Positions 1-6,829 of a stretch of 64,000 nt of DNA are shown here, in pieces (position 1 is the stretch's first letter; every line of letters begins with the position of its first letter). Where the stretch lies: assembly GCA_002426795.1 (NCBI GenBank), contig DINQ01000021.1:339-64338 (forward strand), written 5' to 3'. Under the pieces are notes generated by a model that was given only the letters and a program-made list of their open reading frames with translations, was not told where the DNA came from and ran no database searches. Both the position numbers and the translations under genes were made by a program. This DNA is from Bacteroidales bacterium UBA5536 (lineage in GTDB: Bacteria > Bacteroidota > Bacteroidia > Bacteroidales > F082).

Positions 1-459
1 TTTTCAGCCATTTGGTCATTCACTGCCCCGTCAGCACCACCATTCCGCGTGGCCACCGCGCTGGAGAGATAAACATTTTTGTCCTGACGGTGTCTGACTG
101 TACATCTTTTAATAGACGATAGTGTTCTTACGAAGACGAGGCCGCCACGTCGTTTTTTGGCCTGTCGGCCAAAAACCTCCTCGCGGAGTCGTTTTCCATA
201 AAACGTTTGTGAATGGGATTGGGGCTTGGGAAGGTGATTTCGGAAGGATAAACGCCAGGAAGATTGTCTTATGCAAAGCGATTCCGCGCCTGCCTGACTG
301 CCAAACTGGTTAATTCTTAAATGCATGATCTGTCAGGCAGGCAGGAGGGAGCGCAGCGACCGTGGCGGTCTCGTCTTCCTAAGAAAGCTCAACGCCTTTC
401 TTACACCACTATTTATCCACCGTTTAAATACCGTTGAAATATTTTTGTAAAAGCGAAAG
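1..459. other. Gene-free leading region of the accessory island
   Basis: I see no convincing gene here. A 63-codon frame at 122-313 lies between the arms of an inverted repeat and has no recognisable product. The minus strand of about 1-121 is open and could be part of a gene that continues left of the window, but it shows no start codon and no family motif. The stretch is richer in G and C than the cassette genes to its right and holds short palindromes, including a CCTGCCTGAC / GTCAGGCAGG pair near 287-352. Confidence 0.4.
125..385. repeat. Inverted repeat pair (arms 125-149 and 361-385)
   Basis: The 25-base left arm at 125-149 and the reverse complement of 361-385 agree at 23 of 25 positions, with about 210 bases between them. 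The right arm, with GAGCGCAGCGACCG just before it, resembles the short dispersed palindromic sequences common in Bacteroidota genomes. No transposase is present, so this is either a remnant of a small non-autonomous element or two opposed copies of a REP-like sequence. Confidence 0.6.
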
Positions 460-765
460 TTTTTTTACTTTTATGGCATGGAATAACACCGGCTCCTGCC
501 GGTACTGCCGACCTTCAGCGTCGGTGAGGGAAAAAGGAAGAAATTTAGCGGGTAGGCCATCCCATTGCGCTCAGGATGGCTAAATGAAATTGTGTCGCAC
601 GGGCGAGCTGTAAGTTGTTGTATAATAAATGAAACGAAACCGCATGTAAGAAACCTTGAAAGATATTGACCCTCAAAATTGGGGTATTGTTGAAACAGCA
701 GAACTTGTGCTTAGCATGCTGGCAGCTAGGGTGCTAAGTGCAAGTGGGGTAGGGGTATCTACTAG
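460..765 (+). repeat. Long direct repeat, copy 1 (~306 bp)
   Basis: This segment recurs at 5476-5781 with scattered substitutions and one or two small indels. It runs from a T-rich tract to the G of the GTT core that opens the first cassette. Inside are GC-rich hairpins (CCGGCTCCTGCCGG, and GCCATCC paired with GGATGGC) and a longer stem near 705-751 (CTTGTGC.../...GTGCAAG). The last ~175 bases, from GTGTCGCACGGGCGAGCTG through ATGCTGGCAGCTAGGGTGC, remind me of the 5' domain of group II introns, but no reverse transcriptase or domain V was found. It could instead be the left anchor of the cassette array. Confidence 0.85.
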
Positions 766-790
766 TTACCTGTTATTATAAAAAGACAAG

Positions 791-1258
791 ATGAGTTACG
801 ATTGGGAGAAAATATTCAAAGAGAAAACAGACAAAGAACTTTATAGGATTTTCATTGGAAAAGAAAAACTTAATAAAGAGGCTAAAATTTTTGCTGAAAA
901 AGAACTCAAAACTAGAAATTTCAACTTCAAAAATATTGAAAAGCATAAGAAGAAATGGGAACTAGAAAACTTAATAGAAGAAGAAAAAACTTCGAATACT
1001 TATTCATTCTTCTCATCGAATGAAAACTACTTTTTAATGATGGGAGTATTTGGACTTTTTTTTATGCTAATGAATGTCCTGGACTTCTTTTTCAACTTCA
1101 TGAATTATAGAACGAATGAGACTGGAATAGAAGATAGATTTTCTTTTATTTTTATTGGGTCGGTGTTTACTATTATCGGTTTTATCGGATACAAAAACAA
1201 AAAGAGAAGAAAAAAATATAGAAAAGAAAAAATTAAAGATTTAATAAGAGAAATATAA
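791..1258 (+). CDS. Small two-helix membrane protein, cassette 1
   Basis: The product is 155 residues long and I do not recognise the family. Residues 1-75 are a charged, Lys/Glu-rich helical segment, probably cytoplasmic. Two hydrophobic stretches at about 81-104 and 118-138 should span the membrane as a hairpin, and the C-terminus (KNKKRRKKYRKEK) is strongly basic, which predicts both ends in the cytoplasm. The gene fills its cassette: it starts about 25 bases after the GTT border at 765 and stops 7 bases before the R''-like box at 1266. Composition is very AT-rich, unlike the chromosomal backbone further right. The start ATG lies just downstream of the repeat and no other in-frame start is available. 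No function can be assigned. Confidence 0.75.
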   Translation: MSYDWEKIFKEKTDKELYRIFIGKEKLNKEAKIFAEKELKTRNFNFKNIEKHKKKWELENLIEEEKTSNTYSFFSSNENYFLMMGVFGLFFMLMNVLDFFFNFMNYRTNETGIEDRFSFIFIGSVFTIIGFIGYKNKKRRKKYRKEKIKDLIREI

Positions 1259-1265
1259 TAACAAC

Positions 1266-1397
1266 AGGTAACAGCAAATCATAGCCCATAGCCGTTTTAG
1301 TGCTAAGAAGACAAATGAGAAGAAGAAAGAAAATACAAGTAATCAAGAAACAAACTGCAAACGAACGGCTACGGGTCATATTTGCAACACGTTAGCG
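1266..1397 (+). other. attC-like recombination site 1
   Basis: An R''-like box (AGGTAAC, 1266-1272) and an R'-like core (GTTAGCG, 1391-1397) bound a 132-base imperfect palindrome. Bases 1275-1296 pair with 1360-1384, sharing the CATAGCC.ATAGCCGTT pattern, and leave a large central loop. The R'' box and the bases before it (TATAATAACAACAGGTAAC) are the reverse complement, apart from a three-base insertion, of the cassette's own beginning at 765-780 (GTTACCTGTTATTATA). That pairing is the hallmark of a circularised integron cassette. Confidence 0.75.
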
Positions 1398-1441
1398 AAA
1401 ATTGCAAGACAGCATCCTACATAAAACTAAAATTATTGACA

Positions 1442-2653
1442 ATGAAAAAATTAAACATTTTATTACTTGGAGTATTACTTGGATTATTAGTATCCTGCGA
1501 GAAAGATGATAACGAGACTAAGAGTTATTCATTTACAGGAAAAGCTCAAAAAGGTCCATATGTTACAGGAACAAATATTACTCTTAATGAACTAAATTCT
1601 AATCTTGGTCAGACTGGAAAGTCATTCACAACTACGATAAATACTGACGATGGTAGTTTCAATTTGAGTAATATTGAATTAAATTCGGATTTAGCACTTT
1701 TAACAGCCAATGGATTTTATTTCAGCGAGATATATGGAGAACTATCTGGTGCGACTTTATCTTTACAAGCACTGACTGACTTATCAGGAAAAGAATCTGT
1801 AAATATTAATGTTCTAACACATTTAATTAAAGGACGTATTGAAAAATTAGTTGCGGACGGAATGAGCTTTCAAGAAGCAAACGAACAAGCTAAATCGGAA
1901 TTTATTACATTTTTAGGAGTTGCAGAGCCGTTTGATAGTGATTTTGATAATCTGGACATCTCAGAGAATGAGGATTATAATGCTATGCTTTTATCATTTT
2001 CGATTATACTACAACGGTACACAATGTGGATGAATGAGAAACCAACATTAACTGCCGAATTGACTCAATTACTATCCAATCTATCAACTGATTTTGCTAC
2101 AGACGGATTGGTAGACAATAGAGAATTGATTGATACATTGCTCTACAATGTTTCTCAATTAAACCTAATTGACATTAGGAATAATGTGGAGAATAGGTAT
2201 TCAAATCTTGGTCAAACAGTTACAATTCCTGACTTTGAAAAATATATAGCGAAATTTCAAGAAAAATATAGTGATAATTTATATACAAATTTCACCTATC
2301 CTGATATGGCATCCCCTGACCCAGTAACTGCTCCTGATGGAATTATAGCAAATATCCTTGTACCATCAGATACGGTTTTTCAAGCAGCTCCATATTCGGT
2401 TGCAGCAATAATTCCATTAAATAAAACATTAAAAATTAAGTTTATCGGTTCAAATATTACGATTGGAGGACCAATTTACGGTTGGGAATTGATAAATGAA
2501 TATCCGAACGGATTTACTTTAAATTCGCAAAGACAAAATGAATTAATGAGTATGTTAATACATTTGGAATATGGAGGAGGAAATGCAACAGTTGAATATT
2601 ATGAAAATAATAATGATTCTCCGATATTTACAAAACAGATTAGTTGGGAATAA
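1442..2653 (+). CDS. Secreted lipoprotein of unknown function, cassette 2
   Basis: The predicted protein has 403 residues when started at the ATG at 1442. That start gives a lipoprotein signal peptide, MKKLNILLLG, followed by a lipobox ending LLVSC (Cys about residue 19). The frame stays open further upstream, but that part lies inside attC-like site 1. After the Cys comes a short acidic linker (EKDDNE), then a region at about 28-100 that looks like a beta-sandwich of the carboxypeptidase-regulatory type (GKAQKGPYV, DDGSFNLSNIEL). A helical region follows (LTHLIKGRIEKLV) and then a C-terminal beta-rich part. It should sit on the outer face of a membrane. The gene is AT-rich and fills a cassette running from 1391 to 2792. 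The true substrate or partner is unknown. Confidence 0.8.
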   Translation: MKKLNILLLGVLLGLLVSCEKDDNETKSYSFTGKAQKGPYVTGTNITLNELNSNLGQTGKSFTTTINTDDGSFNLSNIELNSDLALLTANGFYFSEIYGELSGATLSLQALTDLSGKESVNINVLTHLIKGRIEKLVADGMSFQEANEQAKSEFITFLGVAEPFDSDFDNLDISENEDYNAMLLSFSIILQRYTMWMNEKPTLTAELTQLLSNLSTDFATDGLVDNRELIDTLLYNVSQLNLIDIRNNVENRYSNLGQTVTIPDFEKYIAKFQEKYSDNLYTNFTYPDMASPDPVTAPDGIIANILVPSDTVFQAAPYSVAAIIPLNKTLKIKFIGSNITIGGPIYGWELINEYPNGFTLNSQRQNELMSMLIHLEYGGGNATVEYYENNNDSPIFTKQISWE

Positions 2654-2662
2654 GCAACATTT

Positions 2663-2799
2663 CGCTAACACATGGTATAGTGCATGCGGGTTTCAGAGGT
2701 AAGCGAGCGTTTGTAGCTCGTAAAAAAGTTAGGTGTAAACTGACAGGGAATCTGCCTCGTAATCCCGCACGACACCTTACCATCAACCGAACGTTGGCA
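2663..2799 (+). other. attC-like recombination site 2
   Basis: The R''-like box CGCTAAC (2663-2669) and core GTTGGCA (2793-2799) enclose a 137-base imperfect palindrome. Bases 2673-2692 (TGGTATAGTGCATGCGGGTT) pair with 2761-2782. Bases 2660-2669 (TTTCGCTAAC) are the exact reverse complement of the first ten bases of this cassette at 1391 (GTTAGCGAAA). The central part shares AAAAAGTTAGGTGTAA-type sequence with site 5. Confidence 0.75.
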
Positions 2800-2845
2800 A
2801 TAATTGAAAAAGCTAAAATGAGAAATAATTATAAAGGATTCTAAT

Positions 2846-3955
2846 ATGAAAAGGGAAAGCATGAAAGTGATTACTGCAATAATTGTATCACTAATATTTT
2901 TCAATACCTCGATTTCTTTTGCTTGCACTGGTATTACGTTAAAGTCAGAAGACGGTGGAATAATAGTAGCGCGAACAGTTGAGTGGGCATTGAGTGATGC
3001 TCAACACAATAAAGTTTTGATTGTTCCCCGAAACAAATCATTCACGGCATTAACACCAGAGGGTAATAATGGGATGAAATGGAATGGAAAATTTGGTTTT
3101 GTTTCGCTTACTGCCTATGGACAGCCTTATGGGCCAGATGGTCTTAATGAAGAAGGACTTTATGTTGGTGTTTATTATTTGCCTGGATTTGCGGAATATG
3201 CAATTTATGATAAATCTAAAGCATCGAAATCATTGAGTGTTGGAGATTTTATGCAGTGGATGCTTTCATCATTTAAATCCGTCGATGAAATTATTGCAAA
3301 TATTGATAAAGTAATAGTTGTTAGTGTTAAAAATGAAGAGTTTGGAGGAGCTGAACTGCCATTTCATTTTAAGATTGCAGATCAAAGTGGAAACAGCAAA
3401 ATATTAGAAATTGTTAATAAAGGAGAAATAAAAATCTATGAACCCTATATGGGTGTTATTACCAACTCTCCTACCTATGATTGGCATATCATTAACCAAC
3501 GAAATTATCTTGGATTATCAATATTACCAAATTCTTCACAATCATTTGGAACATATGAGTTGCAACCAACTGGAGGCGGTTCAGGTTTAATCGGGCTTCC
3601 TGGTGATTTCACTCCCCCATCAAGATTTATAAGAGCTGCTGCATTTACTGCTTCTTGTCGTCCGTTAAGTACATCAACAGAAGCCGTTTTTGAATCATTC
3701 AGGATACTGGATAATTTTAATATTCCTATTGGAGCACAAGTTCCTAAAGGGCATTTACCCGATGATATTGTAAGTGCCACCCAAATTACAACTTCCTCCG
3801 ATTTAAAAAATAAAGTCTTCTATTATCATACAATGTGGAACAGGCAAGTCAGAAAAATTGATCTAAATGCAATTGATTTTTCAAAAGTAAAGGAACAAAT
3901 GATTGATGATGATGAAAACAAAAGTAATTCTGTTAAAGAAATCAATATAAATTAA
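2846..3955 (+). CDS. Exported choloylglycine-hydrolase-family linear amide hydrolase, cassette 3
   Basis: This 369-residue protein belongs to the Ntn-hydrolase family of bile-salt hydrolases and penicillin V acylases, which cleave linear C-N amide bonds. A signal peptide covers residues 1-26. Cleavage after SFA would expose Cys27, the expected N-terminal nucleophile, followed by the family-typical CTGITLKSEDG and ARTVEW (Arg near the active site). The segment KWNGKFGFVSL and the acid-to-Asn region ITNSPTYDWH also match the family. The substrate cannot be read from sequence; N-acyl amino acids, acyl-homoserine lactones or bile salts are possible. A start at 2861 (MKVITAI) would give an equally good signal peptide. 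The gene occupies cassette 2793-4100 alone and is AT-rich. Confidence 0.85.
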   Translation: MKRESMKVITAIIVSLIFFNTSISFACTGITLKSEDGGIIVARTVEWALSDAQHNKVLIVPRNKSFTALTPEGNNGMKWNGKFGFVSLTAYGQPYGPDGLNEEGLYVGVYYLPGFAEYAIYDKSKASKSLSVGDFMQWMLSSFKSVDEIIANIDKVIVVSVKNEEFGGAELPFHFKIADQSGNSKILEIVNKGEIKIYEPYMGVITNSPTYDWHIINQRNYLGLSILPNSSQSFGTYELQPTGGGSGLIGLPGDFTPPSRFIRAAAFTASCRPLSTSTEAVFESFRILDNFNIPIGAQVPKGHLPDDIVSATQITTSSDLKNKVFYYHTMWNRQVRKIDLNAIDFSKVKEQMIDDDENKSNSVKEININ

Positions 3956-3975
3956 CCTAATTGATAACCAACAAT

Positions 3976-4107
3976 TGCCAACATTTTGTATAAGTAATGA
4001 CAGGCAATGTGCAAAATATCAAGGTTTGTATCTCGCTCAAACATCGTAGTGGTTTGATAGGAAAGAAGCCCGAAATCTGCCACTACTCATACAATTTACC
4101 GTTGTGC
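3976..4107 (+). other. attC-like recombination site 3
   Basis: R''-like TGCCAAC (3976-3982) and core GTTGTGC (4101-4107) bound 132 bases. The stem pairs 3983-4006 (TTTTGTATAAGTAATGACAGGCA) with 4078-4097. The R'' box is the exact reverse complement of the start of its cassette at 2793 (GTTGGCA), and CAATT continues the match with a gap. The loop element TTGATAGG.AA.AAGCC.G.AATCT is shared with site 6. Confidence 0.75.
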
Positions 4108-4168
4108 GTAGGCTAAAAAACATCCTACATAAAATGAAATAGGAGAAATAATTGGAATGAGTTTTTAA

Positions 4169-4447
4169 GTAGCAAGTGCAAATCCAACTGAAATTTATAC
4201 CTCGGAACAATGTTACATCTGTTTCGTAACAGTTTCAGAAAAATACAAAGGTTTAAATATCGAACAGAAACTGACCCAAGAATGTATTGAATTTGCCAAA
4301 AATAGTGGCGAGAAAAAAATTACTCTTCACACATCCGAATTTATGGATAAAGCGCGTTACATTTATGAAAAACCTGGATGTAAAATAATAAAAGAAATTG
4401 AGCCGGGATATGGTAAAAAATATTGGCTTTACGAAATGAGTTTATAA
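4169..4447 (+). pseudogene. 5'-truncated GNAT acetyltransferase remnant
   Basis: An open frame without a start codon follows an in-frame stop at 4166-4168 and ends at 4447. Its translation looks like the C-terminal two thirds of a GNAT N-acetyltransferase: FVTVSEKYKGLNIEQKL fits the acetyl-CoA-binding turn, where most active enzymes have a Q/R-x-x-G-x-G/A pattern, and KPGCKIIKEIEPGY fits the last strands. The N-terminal strands are missing. It shares a cassette (4101-5260) with a complete GNAT gene that starts three bases after its stop. It may be a decayed earlier occupant or a deletion product, and no protein is expected. Confidence 0.6.
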
Positions 4448-4449
4448 GT

Positions 4450-4857
4450 ATGATAAAGTATCAAATAGAAACAGAATTAAGCGTTGAAGAATTTACAGAA
4501 GTTCTCATAAATTCAACATTAGGAGAAAGAAGACCAGTTTCAGAACCTGACAGAATAGCTAAAATGCTTGAACACGGAAATTTAATAATTACAGCAAGAC
4601 ACAACGGAAAATTAGTTGGAGTTTCAAGGTCGTTAACCGACTTTTTATATTGTACCTACTTGTCCGACCTGGCAATTGACGAAAAATACCAAAAACAAGG
4701 AATTGGAAAAGAACTAATTCGGCAAACAAAATTAGCTTCACCTAAAGCCAAACTCATACTTCTTTCAGCACCTAAAGCAGTGAATTATTATCCAAAAATT
4801 GGAATGACACAATGGGAGCAATGTTATGTTTTAGATAATGTAGAAGAATTAAAATAA
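4450..4857 (+). CDS. GNAT family N-acetyltransferase, cassette 4
   Basis: A 135-residue acetyltransferase. The ATG at 4450 gives MIKYQIETELSVEEF, a normal GNAT beginning. The core DLAIDEKYQKQGIGKELI, with the Q-x-x-G-I-G-K pattern at about residues 85-91, binds the pyrophosphate of acetyl-CoA, and LSAPKAVNYYPKIGM is the usual beta6-beta7 region. It transfers an acetyl group to an amine; the acceptor is unknown. The gene starts right after a truncated GNAT remnant, and a small companion gene follows 6 bases after its stop, so the two intact genes are probably co-transcribed and may have travelled together as one two-gene cassette. Confidence 0.85.
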   Translation: MIKYQIETELSVEEFTEVLINSTLGERRPVSEPDRIAKMLEHGNLIITARHNGKLVGVSRSLTDFLYCTYLSDLAIDEKYQKQGIGKELIRQTKLASPKAKLILLSAPKAVNYYPKIGMTQWEQCYVLDNVEELK

Positions 4858-4863
4858 GAATGG

Positions 4864-5202
4864 ATGATTGACTATAATGGAAAAATATTCAGACCTATTT
4901 CAAATTCAGAAAATGGAGAAACTTCCAACGAAACTGTTTTTATTTACCGACAAACAGGTAATATTCTCACAGCTGAATACTCGGGTGGTAAAATAAAAAA
5001 AGGTCATTTAATTGGACTTGTTGACTATAATGTTAATATAGATATGCGTTACCATCAAGTAAACAATAAAAACGAACTGATGACAGGGATTTGTACATCA
5101 AGACCCGAAATTCTTGAAAATGGAAAAATCCGACTTCACGAAAGTTGGGAATGGACAACAGGAGACAAATCAAAAGGGCAATCTATAATTGAAGAACAAT
5201 AA
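4864..5202 (+). CDS. Small conserved protein of the lipocalin-like type often labelled N-acetylglutamate synthase
   Basis: The protein has 112 residues, no signal peptide and no membrane segment. It is mostly beta strand: KIFRPISNSENGETS, FIYRQTGNILTAEYSGG, GHLIGLVDYN and KIRLHESWEWTTGD. Small proteins of this pattern are common in Bacteroidota and Firmicutes. They are often named N-acetylglutamate synthase in databases, but I see no acetyl-CoA-binding motif, so that name is doubtful. The WEWTTGDKS.GQS ending is typical of the group. The ATG at 4864 lies 6 bases after the preceding acetyltransferase. The gene ends 9 bases before the R''-like box of attC-like site 4. Confidence 0.75.
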   Translation: MIDYNGKIFRPISNSENGETSNETVFIYRQTGNILTAEYSGGKIKKGHLIGLVDYNVNIDMRYHQVNNKNELMTGICTSRPEILENGKIRLHESWEWTTGDKSKGQSIIEEQ

Positions 5203-5211
5203 AGCTTACGC

Positions 5212-5267
5212 GCAATAACCAAGCATTCTGACCGGACGCAGTCCGATGTCTGAATGCAGTGTTGATG
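5212..5267 (+). other. attC-like recombination site 4 (short form)
   Basis: This is a compact 56-base site. The R''-like side is GCAATAAC (5212-5219). A near-continuous stem follows, GCATTCTGACCGGAC opposite GTCCGATGTCTGAATGC, with only GCA in the loop. The core is GTTGATG (5261-5267). The bases before it, TTACGCGCAATAAC, partly match the reverse complement of the cassette start at 4101 (TACGCACAAC expected). Its length is close to the small attC sites of mobile integrons, unlike the ~131-base sites around it. Confidence 0.55.
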
Positions 5268-5475
5268 ATTTATCCTCATAAGCGAAACGAAACAGGAAAC
5301 CGGGACAGTGCCCCTTCGCCTGCCCGCCGATCGCGCGGGCCACTGCACCCGACCCGGTGGAAGTGCAAGCTTGCAGGTTTGTTTTCTGGCTGAAAATACA
5401 CAAGTGCCAGCGCGCAGCGCTACCGGTGGTAAGCTTACAGCCAACAGCAAAAAAAAACTTTTTGGAAAAAAGATT
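5268..5475. other. Gene-free, GC-rich spacer between attC-like site 4 and repeat copy 2
   Basis: No gene is supported. Frames on both strands here are short and lack any family signature. The stretch is GC-rich compared with the cassettes and contains palindromes such as GCCCGCCGATCGCGCGGGC near 5322-5341. Together with the repeat that follows, it forms a ~520-base segment inside the array without a gene or an attC-like end. Confidence 0.4.
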
Positions 5476-5781
5476 TTTTTTTTACTTTTATGGCATGGAA
5501 TAACACCGGCTCCTGCCGGTACTGCCGACCCTCCGCGTCGGTGAGGGAAAAAGGAAGAAATTTAGCGGGAAGGCCATCCCATAGCGCTCAGGATGGCTCA
5601 AAGGAATTGTGTCGCACGGGCGAGCTGTATGTTGTTGTGTATGAATGAAACGAAACCGCATGAAAGAAAACTTGAAAAATATAGGCTCACGCGATTGGGG
5701 TATTGGTGAAACAGCAGTACTTGTGCTGAACATGCTGGCAGCTAGGGTGCTATGTGCAAGTGGGGTGGGGGTATTTGGAAG
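5476..5781 (+). repeat. Long direct repeat, copy 2 (~306 bp)
   Basis: The sequence corresponds to 460-765, starting at a T-run before ACTTTTATGGCATGG and ending at the G of the GTTAGGT core that begins the next cassette. Differences are mostly single-base changes and tiny indels. The hairpins CCGGCTCCTGCCGG and GCCATCC/GGATGGC are intact, and the changes cluster outside these stems. Both copies have the same orientation and end precisely at a cassette border, so together they bracket cassettes 1-4. Confidence 0.85.
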
Positions 5782-5809
5782 TTAGGTAACATTAGAAAAA
5801 ATTATTAAT

Positions 5810-6442
5810 ATGAAACATATACTAGCATTAATCTTAATCTCTTATACATCATTTGGATATGCTCAATCCAATTCGGGATATTTTCCTGAAAAGAAAACGG
5901 GGACTATTGCATACCGTACACTAAACATTAAGGGAGTACCACAATCCCAATCTCAATGGTGTTGGGCAGCCGTTAGTGCTACAGTTATTAACCATTACAA
6001 TTATTATAAAACTTCAGACTGTAAAATTGCTACTGAAGCATTCAATATTAATTGTTGTTCAAACCCAGCAATATGTAATAATCAAAACTCAATTTCCTTT
6101 ATTCAGAAAATAATTGATAAATACTCAGCTTCTGCTAAAGTTCTAAATGGAACCGTTTCTGCTTCAGTAATCAAAAAAGAATTAGACAACAACAACCCAT
6201 TGATATTAAGGATTGAAAGTAAATATGGAGGTCATTTTATTGTGATAGGAGGATATTCAATAAATAGAGATAAATATGGAAATGAGGAATTGTCATTAAT
6301 GATTCAAGACCCAATGTGGGGTTATCAAATGCAAACAGATTTGATTGGTAAATTTATTTCTTACAAAGAAATGAAAAATGGCAGTTGGGATAACTATAGT
6401 TTCAAATGGACACATACGATGCTTTTTGATGAGCATGAATGA
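5810..6442 (+). CDS. Exported papain-like cysteine peptidase (C39/C70 type), cassette 5
   Basis: A 210-residue protein with a signal peptide (residues 1-18, ending GYAQ). The mature part carries QSQSQWCWAAV with the catalytic Cys51, a likely oxyanion Gln just before it, His142 in GGHFIVIGGY, and Asp near 168 in MIQDPMWG. This is the Cys-His-Asp triad order of papain-like peptidases of the C39-like and C70 (AvrRpt2) groups. Cys-rich stretches (NCCSNPAIC) could form disulfides after export. It should act in the periplasm or outside the cell on unknown substrates. The ATG at 5810 lies about 28 bases inside the cassette that opens at 5781. The stop is 8 bases before the next R''-like box. Confidence 0.8.
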   Translation: MKHILALILISYTSFGYAQSNSGYFPEKKTGTIAYRTLNIKGVPQSQSQWCWAAVSATVINHYNYYKTSDCKIATEAFNINCCSNPAICNNQNSISFIQKIIDKYSASAKVLNGTVSASVIKKELDNNNPLILRIESKYGGHFIVIGGYSINRDKYGNEELSLMIQDPMWGYQMQTDLIGKFISYKEMKNGSWDNYSFKWTHTMLFDEHE

Positions 6443-6450
6443 AAAACGTT

Positions 6451-6580
6451 ACCTAACAAAGTGTAAAAATAATAGCCGAAATAGCGAGAAATATGAGCGT
6501 TATAAGCCCAAAAAGATTAGGTGTAACTAGAAAAACTTGAGTTCCAAAATCGGCTACTATTCTTATACTAAACGTTATGC
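6451..6580 (+). other. attC-like recombination site 5
   Basis: R''-like ACCTAAC (6451-6457) and core GTTATGC (6574-6580) bound 130 bases. The stem pairs 6461-6479 (GTGTAAAAATAATAGCCGA) with 6550-6568; 16 of 19 positions match and all three differences are transitions. GTTACCTAAC (6448-6457) is the exact reverse complement of the cassette start GTTAGGTAAC at 5781-5790. The loop carries GATTAGGTGTAACT, as in site 2. Confidence 0.8.
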
Positions 6581-6829
6581 GCAATCCCCCAGATAAAATC
6601 CTCTAAAATTGAGGTGTCGGGAATGTATCAATTTTTACAGATTCTTTTAATTTCGATGTCTAAAGTAAAAGGATAAAAGTGATAGAAAAAAATGAATAAT
6701 TTAGCAAAGCGCAAAAAACTGATAATCAGACGTGAGTTTTTACGTTAGTCAGAATTATAAAACTGGCAGCGTTATTTTGTAAAGAGTATATAAAAAACGA
6801 ATAAATAAAGAAATGAAATAAATTTTAAT

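Noticed and set aside
1..121. Open minus-strand frame that might be a gene running off the left edge
   Set aside because: It is too short, has no start codon, and no family could be recognised; chance cannot be excluded.
122..313. Small 63-codon frame on the plus strand
   Set aside because: It lies between the arms of an inverted repeat and has no recognisable motif and no ribosome-binding site.
1382..1441. Upstream extension of the cassette 2 lipoprotein from a TTG
   Set aside because: This part lies inside attC-like site 1, and the ATG at 1442 gives a perfect lipoprotein signal.
2644..2844. Short frame covering attC-like site 2
   Set aside because: It translates the palindrome itself, has no similarity to a protein family, and is an artefact of the structured site.
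5136..5733. Several GC-rich frames on both strands around repeat copy 2
   Set aside because: They overlap each other and the repeat, and code for low-complexity peptides without motifs.
6574..6829. A further attC-like site between site 5 and the patatin gene (GTTAGTC, GTTATTT seen)
   Set aside because: The GTT words lack a partner box and no palindrome surrounds them.
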